A stretch of 29,286 bases of DNA from Fen-999 sp035505955 (lineage in GTDB: Bacteria; Pseudomonadota; Gammaproteobacteria; Burkholderiales; Rhodocyclaceae): NCBI GenBank assembly GCA_035505955.1, contig DATJQH010000046.1:1-29286 (forward strand). Direction: 5' to 3'. A program made the position numbers and the translations under genes. Below, piece by piece: positions 16,457 through 23,858 of this stretch. How positions within the stretch are numbered: the stretch's first letter is position 1; the number at the start of each line of letters is the position of its first letter. The notes under the pieces were generated by a model. It searched no databases. It worked only from the letters and a program-made list of their open reading frames with translations, and was not told the DNA's origin.

Positions 16457-16989
16457 GCAATTCACTTCCCGTCTCCGCCACCAAACCGTGGTATCGCGAA
16501 CCCTGGCCCTGGTACCTGATGGCCGGCCCCGGAATCGTGGTCATCGCCGCCTTCTTTACGCTTTGGCTCGCCATTTCGACCAGCGATGGCTTGGTCACGG
16601 ACGACTACTACAAGAAGGGGCTCGCGGTTGGACAAACGATTGCGGAGAGCGATCGTGCTGCCAGTCTGGGGCTCGAAGTCCGGGCGCGTTTCACGGCGGA
16701 CGGCGTGGTGCTCAGCCTGACATCAGCGGCTGACGAGCAGGAAGCCTATCGTCCTCCGCAGACGCTGACGCTGACGTTGTCGCACCCGACGCGTGCCGGG
16801 CTCGACCAATCGGTGACCCTCGTACAGGAGCAAGGTCGCTATACGGGACGGGTGCGGCTACCGACGTCGGGCCATTGGCTGGTTCTGGTCGAGGACGACG
16901 CTAAGACTTGGCGCCTGATGGGCAACGTCGTGTTGCCGGCATCGGGTGAAACGGTAATCGGTGGGGGGACCACCGCAAAGCGCAGTTGA
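16453..16989 (+). CDS. ccoH: cbb3 oxidase assembly protein CcoH (FixH)
   Basis: A 178-aa FixH-family protein with one N-terminal membrane helix (about 22-42). The FixH signature DGLVTDDYYKKGLAVGQTI follows, then a periplasmic beta-sandwich-like domain. CcoH is needed for stable cbb3 assembly. The opening EPWPWYLMAGPGIVV is also typical. It is coupled to ccoG by an ATGA overlap. Confidence 0.92.
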   Translation: MSNSLPVSATKPWYREPWPWYLMAGPGIVVIAAFFTLWLAISTSDGLVTDDYYKKGLAVGQTIAESDRAASLGLEVRARFTADGVVLSLTSAADEQEAYRPPQTLTLTLSHPTRAGLDQSVTLVQEQGRYTGRVRLPTSGHWLVLVEDDAKTWRLMGNVVLPASGETVIGGGTTAKRS

Positions 16990-17017
16990 GTTTTCTTTAA
17001 CGGAAGGGGAGAGCACC

Positions 17018-17161
17018 ATGGTGGCAATCAAGGAATTGTTCGGAAGCGACATTGGCCTGCTGAGCGTTTTCACCATCGGGTTTTGCGTTGTGATGGGGGT
17101 CTACATCTATGGCTACGCGAAGAAGCACATGGATGAGGATGCCCGCAACGCCAAGCAGTAA
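17018..17161 (+). CDS. Small single-helix membrane protein, DUF3149-like
   Basis: A 47-aa protein beginning MVAIKELFGSDIGLLSVFTI, with one membrane helix (about 11-32) and a charged tail ending KKHMDEDARNAKQ. GGAAGGGGAGAG just upstream is a strong ribosome-binding site. Sequence and size match the DUF3149 family of tiny betaproteobacterial membrane proteins as I recall it. It sits 28 bp after ccoH and is probably in the same transcript, suggesting a link to cbb3 assembly or stability, but no function is known. Confidence 0.75.
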   Translation: MVAIKELFGSDIGLLSVFTIGFCVVMGVYIYGYAKKHMDEDARNAKQ

Positions 17162-17173
17162 GCTCGCAGTTCT

Positions 17174-17209
17174 GACCCAGAGGGCACCCCCGGCGGTGCC
17201 CGATGGGTC
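17174..17209. terminator. Hairpin between convergent genes, possible bidirectional terminator
   Basis: Nested arms GACCC/GGGTC and GGGCACC/GGTGCCC form a 12-bp interrupted stem around CCCGGC. It lies between the 47-aa protein gene and the convergent hemerythrin-like gene. No T run follows on either strand, so the call rests on position and stem strength. Confidence 0.45.
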
Positions 17210-17215
17210 TCCCGC

Positions 17216-17800
17216 CTAGCGGTCCGGCCCGACGCCAATCGGCGGCGGTGCAAGGTTTACGATGCGCGAGAAGAGGTCGCGGAATTCGTGATCCGATTCC
17301 GTACTGAAGCGCGGATCGCCGTTCTCGCCAAAAGCCCGGGCGATTTCAGCCCAGTCCTCGGGCAGCAGATGTTTTCGCGCCAGTGGCAGCAGTTGTTTTT
17401 CCTCGGTGGCCATGTGCTGCCAGGCCTCGCCCATCAGTTCGTCCACGGCGGCTGCAAATGATGGCAGGCCGTCGGGCATGCCGGCTTCCAGCCGCGCCAG
17501 CGCGTGGTCTAGCTTGCGCCCCAACTCGGCGCTCTCGGCATGTTGCCGTTCCAGTTCGTCGATTACAGCATCTGCTTCCCGGGTGCGCTGGCGCAACCGC
17601 GTGAAGAGGTAGGCACTCTCCTTCGGGTCATGCAGTTTCTCGGAAAAGGCGTCGAGGTAGTAAAGCATGGCGCCGAGCAGACGGAAGTCCGGCGCCTTGC
17701 CGCGGTCGCGCATTTCCCGCACGAGATGGCGCAGTCCATGCAATACCGCCGCCAACGAGCGGTGCTCGTCCTGGATGATTGCAATCGCCTCGTTCTGCAC
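17216..17800 (-). CDS. Hemerythrin-like (HHE domain) protein
   Basis: A 194-aa all-helical protein. Likely di-iron ligands are H13 (DEHRSL), H57 and E61 (HDPKES), H129 and E133 (HMATEEKQLLP), and H171 (DHEFRDLF), matching the HHE cation-binding pattern. Such proteins bind O2 or NO or act in iron-sulfur repair; which applies here is unknown. The start is GTG at 17800, with TGAGGT overlapping the stop of the universal stress gene 8 bp upstream. It therefore forms an operon with that gene under FNR box 3. Confidence 0.82.
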   Translation of the reverse strand: MQNEAIAIIQDEHRSLAAVLHGLRHLVREMRDRGKAPDFRLLGAMLYYLDAFSEKLHDPKESAYLFTRLRQRTREADAVIDELERQHAESAELGRKLDHALARLEAGMPDGLPSFAAAVDELMGEAWQHMATEEKQLLPLARKHLLPEDWAEIARAFGENGDPRFSTESDHEFRDLFSRIVNLAPPPIGVGPDR

Positions 17801-17808
17801 GGCGAACC

Positions 17809-18252
17809 TCAGCGGTATACCAGTACCGGAATCGTCGAGTGCGTCAGGACCTTCTGGGTTTCGGAGCCAAGGAGCAGGCCGCTGATGCCCCGGCGACCGT
17901 GCGAAGCCATGAAGATCAGGTCGCAGCCGGCGTCGGCGGCGGCGTCGATGATCGCCTGGTAGGGCACGTCGCTCACGCGCCCCACTCCGCTGCTCACCAC
18001 GCCGGCGTCGCGAGCGATCGCGTCCGCCTGTGCCAGGATTGCCGCGGCCTGGCGATCGGCCATCTCGGCAAACTTCTCGGGGGTCGTCGGATCGATCAGG
18101 GCGCCTTCGCCATAGAAGGCCACGGGGTAGTCGGGCTTGGCGAACAAGAAGGTGATCCTCGCGCCCATCTCCTTGGCCATTGTCACCGCGCGCTTGACGG
18201 CATCCAGGGAAAGTTGCGACCCGTCGGTTGGAACCAGAAAGTGCTTGAACAT
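17809..18252 (-). CDS. Universal stress protein (UspA family)
   Basis: A 147-aa single Usp domain. It starts FKHFLVPTDGSQLS and ends with the ATP-binding-type block ASHGRRGISGLLLGSETQKVL followed by IPVLVYR. GAGGAGA upstream of the ATG is a strong ribosome site. Its promoter region carries FNR box 3 with a -10 of GATAAT (minus strand, 18290-18285), giving a leader of about 25 nt. Usp genes under FNR/Anr control are well known in anaerobic survival. It is co-transcribed with the hemerythrin-like gene. Confidence 0.9.
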   Translation of the reverse strand: MFKHFLVPTDGSQLSLDAVKRAVTMAKEMGARITFLFAKPDYPVAFYGEGALIDPTTPEKFAEMADRQAAAILAQADAIARDAGVVSSGVGRVSDVPYQAIIDAAADAGCDLIFMASHGRRGISGLLLGSETQKVLTHSTIPVLVYR

Positions 18253-18311
18253 GCTAGTCTCCTCGTAGACGTGATCATAAGTCTATTATCAAAGCGGTCG
18301 ACAATGCCCCG

Positions 18312-18325
18312 TTGATTCAAGTCAA
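18312..18325. promoter_or_regulatory. FNR box 3, between the stress gene and phaC
   Basis: TTGATTCAAGTCAA, centre 18318.5. On the minus strand GATAAT lies at 18290-18285, at the class II distance for the stress gene. On the plus strand CAGAAT (18347-18352) lies at the mirror distance, upstream of phaC. The minus-strand promoter is the better match. Confidence 0.8.
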
Positions 18326-18476
18326 CATCGCCGGGACACCGCCGCGCAGAATCCTTGGAGATTATGCGAATTACATCGTCGGTGCCGCACGCCACCACAA
18401 AGAGGTTGCGGAGAACTGTGCATCGATGCCCGTGTCTATGTGAAAACATCGGCGCCGCAATTCGTCAGAGGCTCAA

Positions 18477-20201
18477 ATGAAGACGCACAGCAAACCTGTA
18501 ACCCCGCAGGACGCCTGGCAGGCCGTGGACCAGGCCGTTGCGACCAATCTCGATCCGATGGGCATGGCCGTGCCCCTCTTGCACGCGCAGGTCGCCTGGA
18601 TGACGCACCCACAGGAACTCGCGGAGGCCGCCGCGGGCTTCTCGAGCAAGATGCTCGCGCTGCAATGGAACTCGTGGCTGCGGGCAGTGGGGCTGCCGAG
18701 TGAGGATGTCGTGGCTCCCAACGCGGACGATACGCGATTCTCGGATCCCGTCTGGACGACGTCTGCAAGCTGGGACATCGCCAAGCAATGGTATCTCCTG
18801 GGCACGCGCCAGATTCAGGACATGCTGTATGCGACGCCGGGGCTTTCGAGCCAGGATCGCCGCCGGGCGGCGTTCTGGTGGCGCAAGTGGCTCAACGCCA
18901 TGGCTCCGACGAACTTCCTGCTGACGAACCCGGTGGCAATGCGCAAGGCCGCCGAATCCCACGGCGACACGCTGATCCGCGGCATGCAGAATTTCATCGC
19001 CGACCTGCGCGCGGGCACCGTGCGCATGACCAATCCGGACGACTTCGTGGTCGGCAAGAATCTCGCGACGACGCCTGGGAAAGTGGTCTTCCGCAATCGC
19101 CTGGTCGAGGTCATCCATTACGCGCCGACACAGGCCAAGGTCTACGCCGTGCCGCTGGTGATCATTACGCCGTGGATCAACAAGTACTACATCCTCGACA
19201 TCAATCCGAAGAAGAGCCTCGTCAGGTTCTTGGTCGAGCAGGGCTTCGACGTCTACATCACGAGCTGGCGCAACCCGGGCGAGGACCTGCGCGATGTCAC
19301 GTTCGACGATTACCTCACCGAAGGCATCGACAAAGTGGTGGAAGTGGCGCGTTCGATATCGGCTTCGCCAGTTGTGAATGCCGTCGGGTATTGCATCGGT
19401 GGATCGGCGCTGGCGACGTACATGGCCTGGGCGAACCGCCGGTACGGAGCCGACGGCATGCCCGTGGCGTCCGCGACCTTCCTCACCACGCTTGTCGATT
19501 TTCACAAGCCGGGCGACATCGAGGTCTTCCTCGACGAGGGCAGCGTCAAGTATCTGGCGCGCGCGATGGACCGCAAGGGCTACCTCGATGGCAAGGAAAT
19601 GGCCGCAGCTTTCCGCCTGCTGCGGTCGAACAGCCTGATCTGGCACTATGTCGTTCATGGCTATCTCTACGGCGAAACGCCGCCACCGTTCGACGTCCTG
19701 TACTGGAACATGGATACGACACGCATGCCTGCGGCCATGCACAAGTGGTACTTGCGCGAGTTCTACCTCAATAACGCGCTCATCAAGGGCGATGCGCTCA
19801 CGGTCGCCGGAGAACGCATCAACCTGGAAAGAATCCTGCAGCCAACCTACACGGTGGGCGCAGCGGATGATCACATCGCGCCGTGGAAGCAGGCATTTCG
19901 CCTCAATAACCATGTCGCGGGCGTCAAGCGCGCGGTGCTGTCCAGTTCGGGCCATATCCTGGGCATCGTCAATCCGCCTGTCCATCCGCCCAAGCGCGAG
20001 TACTGGGTGTCGGGTGTCGAGCGCCACGACACCGCCGACCAATGGCGCGAGAAGGCCGAGCACCGTGCCGGTTCGTGGTGGGAGGACTGGGTGGCCTGGT
20101 TGCAGCCGCTGTCGGGAACGCAGCGCAAGCCGCCCGCGATGGCGAACAAGGCTTTTCCGGAATTGGTCGACGCGCCCGGACAGTACGTGCTCGAGCACTA
20201 A
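18477..20201 (+). CDS. phaC: Class I polyhydroxyalkanoate synthase
   Basis: Polymerises 3-hydroxyacyl-CoA into PHA granules. The 574-aa protein has the PhaC N-terminal domain and an alpha/beta hydrolase domain with the lipase-like box GYCIGG (nucleophile C306). Catalytic D465 is in ADDHIAPW, and H493 is in SSGHILG. The ATG at 18477 is preceded by AGAGG at 5-nt spacing. The usual phaA/phaB partners are not adjacent; the next gene is a flavin oxidoreductase. FNR box 3 lies 152 bp upstream with a possible plus-strand -10, so regulation by oxygen is possible but less certain than for the divergent operon. Confidence 0.95.
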   Translation: MKTHSKPVTPQDAWQAVDQAVATNLDPMGMAVPLLHAQVAWMTHPQELAEAAAGFSSKMLALQWNSWLRAVGLPSEDVVAPNADDTRFSDPVWTTSASWDIAKQWYLLGTRQIQDMLYATPGLSSQDRRRAAFWWRKWLNAMAPTNFLLTNPVAMRKAAESHGDTLIRGMQNFIADLRAGTVRMTNPDDFVVGKNLATTPGKVVFRNRLVEVIHYAPTQAKVYAVPLVIITPWINKYYILDINPKKSLVRFLVEQGFDVYITSWRNPGEDLRDVTFDDYLTEGIDKVVEVARSISASPVVNAVGYCIGGSALATYMAWANRRYGADGMPVASATFLTTLVDFHKPGDIEVFLDEGSVKYLARAMDRKGYLDGKEMAAAFRLLRSNSLIWHYVVHGYLYGETPPPFDVLYWNMDTTRMPAAMHKWYLREFYLNNALIKGDALTVAGERINLERILQPTYTVGAADDHIAPWKQAFRLNNHVAGVKRAVLSSSGHILGIVNPPVHPPKREYWVSGVERHDTADQWREKAEHRAGSWWEDWVAWLQPLSGTQRKPPAMANKAFPELVDAPGQYVLEH

Positions 20202-20300
20202 TTGCCGGCGGGAACGGCCTGCGGGGCACGGATCGGCTATCATTCCCTGTCCTTCCGTTCGAGCCGGAGTTGCCGCTGCAAGGCGCCCGGGATTTTCACA

Positions 20301-21545
20301 ATGAAATGCGTTGACGACTTCCGCTTGCGACTCGCCGGTCGCGAACTGGTTCCCATCGTGATCGGCGGCATGGGAGTCGATATCTCGACTGCCGAACTGG
20401 CGCTCGAAGCAGCGCGCCTGGGCGGCGTCGGTCACATCTCGGATGCGATGGTGCCCACGGTGGCGGACCGGCGCTTCAACACGCGCTTCGTCAAGGACAA
20501 GCTCAAGCTGCACAAGTACAACGTCGCCAACAGCGACAAGTCGAGCGTGCGCTTCGATCTCGGCCACCTCGAGGAAGCCACGCGACTGCACGTCGGCCGT
20601 ACGATGTCGGAGAAGCGCGGCGAGGGCCTGATCTTCATCAACTGCATGGAGAAGCTGACCATGAACGCGCCGAAGGAGACATTGCGCGTTCGTCTGTCGG
20701 CAGCGCTCGACGCCGGGATCGACGGCATCACGCTCGCGGCCGGCTTGCATCTGGGATCCTTTGCATTGATCGAGGACCACCCGCGCTTCCGCGATGCCCG
20801 GCTGGGCATCATCGTCTCTTCTTTGCGCGCGCTGCAACTCTTCCTGCGCAAGAACGCGCGCCTGAATCGCCTGCCGGATTATGTCGTGATCGAAGGACCG
20901 CTGGCCGGCGGCCACCTCGGCTTCGGCATGGACTGGGCGCAGTACGACCTGGCCACGATTTTCGCCGAGATCCGCGAGTGGCTGCGCGTCGAGCAGCTGG
21001 ATATTCCGTTGATCCCCGCCGGCGGCATCTTCACGGGCAGCGACGCAACGGGCTTCATGGAGAACGGCGCCGCGGCCGTACAGGTCGCCACGCGCTTCAC
21101 CGTTGCCCGCGAATGCGGTCTGCCCGAGAACGTCCAGCAGGAGTATTTCAAGGCCAACGAAGAGGACATCGAGGTCAACGGCATCTCGCCAACCGGCTAC
21201 CCGATGCGCATGCTGAAGAGCAGCCCGGCCATTGGCGACGGCATTCGACCCAATTGCGAGGCGTTCGGTTACCTGCTCGATTCCACTGGCCACTGCGATT
21301 ACATCGATGCCTACAACCGGGAGGTCGCGAATCACCCCGAGGCGCGCAAGGTCTCGGTGATGGCCAAAACCTGCCTGTGCACCCACATGCGCAACTTCGA
21401 GTGCTGGACCTGCGGACATTTCACGTATCGACTCAAGGATACGACACGTCAGTGCGCGGATGGCACCTACGAACTTCTCAGCGCCGAGCACATCTTCCGC
21501 GACTATCAGTTCAGCAAGGACGGCAAGATCGCGCTGCCGGACTGA
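20301..21545 (+). CDS. Nitronate monooxygenase/2-nitropropane dioxygenase-like FMN oxidoreductase with C-terminal Cys cluster
   Basis: A 414-aa TIM-barrel flavoprotein. Family marks are PIVIGGMGVDIS near the N-terminus, EGPLAGGHLGFG with the conserved His205, IPAGGIFTG (238-246) and AAVQVATRF (258-266). The C-terminal part departs from typical NMO: a compact CxCx7CxxC cluster (C358, C360, C368, C371) that could bind zinc or iron-sulfur. The 100-bp gap after phaC holds a weak TATCAT (20238-20243) without a -35, so co-transcription with phaC is possible. Substrate is unknown; relatives include FabK-like enoyl reductases and PfaD-like proteins. Confidence 0.78.
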   Translation: MKCVDDFRLRLAGRELVPIVIGGMGVDISTAELALEAARLGGVGHISDAMVPTVADRRFNTRFVKDKLKLHKYNVANSDKSSVRFDLGHLEEATRLHVGRTMSEKRGEGLIFINCMEKLTMNAPKETLRVRLSAALDAGIDGITLAAGLHLGSFALIEDHPRFRDARLGIIVSSLRALQLFLRKNARLNRLPDYVVIEGPLAGGHLGFGMDWAQYDLATIFAEIREWLRVEQLDIPLIPAGGIFTGSDATGFMENGAAAVQVATRFTVARECGLPENVQQEYFKANEEDIEVNGISPTGYPMRMLKSSPAIGDGIRPNCEAFGYLLDSTGHCDYIDAYNREVANHPEARKVSVMAKTCLCTHMRNFECWTCGHFTYRLKDTTRQCADGTYELLSAEHIFRDYQFSKDGKIALPD

Positions 21546-21614
21546 GGCGTCAGGCCGGAAGAGTCAGTCCTGATGGTACGCCGTGCGGCAAACGCCGCGG
21601 CACGCGAACGGACC

Positions 21615-22436
21615 TCAGATCGGCGGGTGCGTCAGCAGTTGCTTCAGCGGAGTGATATCCAGGATGCGGATGTGCTTCTGCTGAACGCTGATGAAGCCTT
21701 CTTCCTGGAAGCGCGAGAACGCGCGGCTGACGGTTTCGAGCTTCAGCCCGAGGTAGGAGCCGATCTCCTCGCGCGTCATGCGCAGGTGAAATTCCTGCGG
21801 CGAATAACCGCGCGCGGTGAAGCGTTGCGACAGGTTGAGCAGGAACGCCGCCAAGCGTTCTTCGGCGCGCATCGTGCCCAGCAGCATCATTACGCCGTGG
21901 TCGCGCACGATTTCGCGGCTCATCACCTTGTGGAAGTGGTGCTGCAAGGTTTCGATCTCGCGTGACAGGCCTTCCAGCTGGGCAAACGGAATCACGCACA
22001 CCTCGCTGTCCTCCAGCGCAACGGCATTGCAGGTGTGGTTCTCGGTGCTGATGCCGTCCATGCCGAGGATTTCCCCCGCCATCTGGAAACCCGTGACCTG
22101 GTCGCGGCCGTCCTCGAGCAGCACGTCGGTCTTGAAGAAGCCGGTCTTGATCGCGTAGATCGCCTCGAAGGGATCGCCGGCCCGATACAGGTGCTGGGTG
22201 CGCTTGATGCGACGGCGCGACGCGACCATTTTGTCGAGTTTGACGACCTCCCCCTCGGACAATCCGAACGGAAGGCACAACTCACGCAGGTTGCATTGCG
22301 AGCACGCCGCCTTCAGCGACGTGATCGTCAGGGGTATGACGTTTTGATTGGCGCCATGCTCGGAAGGCCCTTTGATCTGGGTCAATGCCCCATCGTCCTG
22401 CTTCCGGCATCTTTGGCCTTCGCCGCTTGCGCGCAT
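21615..22436 (-). CDS. fnr: FNR-type oxygen-sensing transcriptional regulator
   Basis: A Crp/FNR-family activator that binds DNA when its [4Fe-4S] cluster is intact at low oxygen. Cluster cysteines are C45, C48, C54 (CSQCNLRELC) and C147 (SEVCVIPF). A cyclic-nucleotide-binding-like beta roll follows, then a C-terminal helix-turn-helix TREEIGSYLGLKLETVSRAFSRF with the E-x-x-S-R contact residues for TTGAT half-sites. The start is uncertain. The ATG at 22436 (273 aa) has AGGGA at 9-nt spacing. A GTG at 22442 or a TTG at 22385 (256 aa, closer to the E. coli length) is in the same frame. It is divergent from hemN. Confidence 0.94.
   Translation of the reverse strand: MRASGEGQRCRKQDDGALTQIKGPSEHGANQNVIPLTITSLKAACSQCNLRELCLPFGLSEGEVVKLDKMVASRRRIKRTQHLYRAGDPFEAIYAIKTGFFKTDVLLEDGRDQVTGFQMAGEILGMDGISTENHTCNAVALEDSEVCVIPFAQLEGLSREIETLQHHFHKVMSREIVRDHGVMMLLGTMRAEERLAAFLLNLSQRFTARGYSPQEFHLRMTREEIGSYLGLKLETVSRAFSRFQEEGFISVQQKHIRILDITPLKQLLTHPPI
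22372..22385. promoter_or_regulatory. FNR box 4 (hemN promoter; overlaps the 5' end of fnr)
   Basis: TTGATCTGGGTCAA, centre 22378.5. The class II -10 position (22408-22413) reads CATCTT, giving a start near 22420 and a 41-nt leader before hemN. It could activate hemN and also autoregulate fnr. Confidence 0.78.
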
Positions 22437-22460
22437 CGGCACGTGTCCCTATTTTTCCTG

Positions 22461-23855
22461 ATGTTGAGCAACTTCCAAGAACTGATCTTTGATCCGCAAC
22501 TGATTCGTCGTTTCGACGTCAACGGCCCAAGGTATACGTCCTATCCCACTGCCGACCGGTTTGTCGAGGCATTCGATGCCGAAGCCTATCGGTCGTGGCT
22601 AGGACGACGCACGATCGGTGGAATCGGCCGAGCGCTTTCATTATACGTCCACATCCCGTTCTGCAACACGATCTGCTATTACTGCGGCTGCAACAAGATT
22701 ATTACCAAGGATCACGGTCGTTCTGCCAAGTACATCAAGTACCTGGGCCGCGAACTGGCCATGCAGGCGGAGGCGCTGGACGGCGGCCGCGACGTGGTCC
22801 AGCTGCATTGGGGCGGCGGCACGCCGACCTTCCTCGCCGACGACGAAATGCGCCGGCTGATGGAGCTCATCAACCACCATTTCCGCCTGCTGCCCAATGG
22901 CGAGTACTCGATCGAGGTGGACCCGCGCAAGGTCGGCCGCGAGAGCGTCCGGCTGCTTGCGGAACTCGGCTTCAACCGCATGAGCGTCGGCGTGCAGGAT
23001 TTCGAGCCCGCGGTGCAGGTTGCCGTGAACCGCGTGCAATCGCTCGACGAGACCCGGGTCGTCATTGATGCCGCACGCGAATTCGGCTTCAAGTCGATCT
23101 CGGTTGATCTCATCTATGGCCTGCCCAAGCAGAACGTGATCAGCTTCAACCATACGCTGGACGAGGTCATCAAGCTGTCGCCGGACCGGCTGTCCGTGTA
23201 CAACTACGCGCACCTGCCGGCGCATTTCAAGCCGCAGCGGCGTATCAACGAAGTGGAACTGCCGACGGCCGACGCCAAGCTGCAGATCCTGCAAACCGCG
23301 ATTCGCCGCCTGACCGACGCCGGCTATGTCTTCATCGGCATGGACCACTTCGCCAAGCCCGAGGATGAGCTCGCCGTGGCACAGCGCCAGGGCCGGCTGC
23401 ACCGCAACTTCCAGGGCTACTCGACGCACGCCGAAGCGGACCTGCTCGCCTTCGGCGTCTCGGCCATCAGCAAGGTCGGGCCGACGTACTGCCAGAACTT
23501 CCGCACGCTCGACGAGTACTACGACAGCCTTGATCACGGCGTCCTCCCGGTGATGCGCGGTCTCGAACTCACCGCCGACGACCTGCTGCGCCGCTCCATC
23601 ATCCAGGCGCTGATGTGCCACTTCGAACTGTCGCTCGAATCAATCGAGATTGCCCACCTGATCGACTTCAAGTCGTACTTCGCGCCTGAACTCGCCGACC
23701 TCAAGCCGATGGAAGAGGCGGGCCTGCTACAGGTCGAGGATCGCTGGATCAGCGTCCTGCCCAAGGGACGCATGCTCGTGCGCGCCATTGCCATGGTCTT
23801 CGACCGCTACCTGCGCGCGGACCGCGAGCGGGCGCGTTATTCCAAGGTCATCTAG
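22461..23855 (+). CDS. hemN: Oxygen-independent coproporphyrinogen III dehydrogenase
   Basis: Radical SAM enzyme that converts coproporphyrinogen III to protoporphyrinogen IX without O2. The 464-aa protein has GPRYTSYPTADRF at 22-34 and the radical-SAM motif CNTICYYCGC (C68, C72, C75, plus HemN-type C77). GGGTPTF and the C-terminal HemN domain follow. The ATG at 22461 lacks a clear Shine-Dalgarno. FNR box 4 explains regulation: hemN is a classic FNR target because heme for the cbb3 oxidase must be made at low oxygen. The next gene starts 3 bp after its stop. Confidence 0.95.
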   Translation: MLSNFQELIFDPQLIRRFDVNGPRYTSYPTADRFVEAFDAEAYRSWLGRRTIGGIGRALSLYVHIPFCNTICYYCGCNKIITKDHGRSAKYIKYLGRELAMQAEALDGGRDVVQLHWGGGTPTFLADDEMRRLMELINHHFRLLPNGEYSIEVDPRKVGRESVRLLAELGFNRMSVGVQDFEPAVQVAVNRVQSLDETRVVIDAAREFGFKSISVDLIYGLPKQNVISFNHTLDEVIKLSPDRLSVYNYAHLPAHFKPQRRINEVELPTADAKLQILQTAIRRLTDAGYVFIGMDHFAKPEDELAVAQRQGRLHRNFQGYSTHAEADLLAFGVSAISKVGPTYCQNFRTLDEYYDSLDHGVLPVMRGLELTADDLLRRSIIQALMCHFELSLESIEIAHLIDFKSYFAPELADLKPMEEAGLLQVEDRWISVLPKGRMLVRAIAMVFDRYLRADRERARYSKVI

Positions 23856-23858
23856 CCG

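Noticed and set aside
18465..21491. Very long open frame on the minus strand opposite phaC and the NMO-like gene.
   Set aside because: It is antisense to two clear genes with intact catalytic motifs, has no recognisable domain, and long antisense frames are common in high-GC DNA.
21546..21614. Inverted repeats (GGCGT/ACGCC and others) between the convergent NMO-like gene and fnr, considered as a terminator.
   Set aside because: The stems are short or bulged and no T run follows on either strand; I cannot support a specific terminator.
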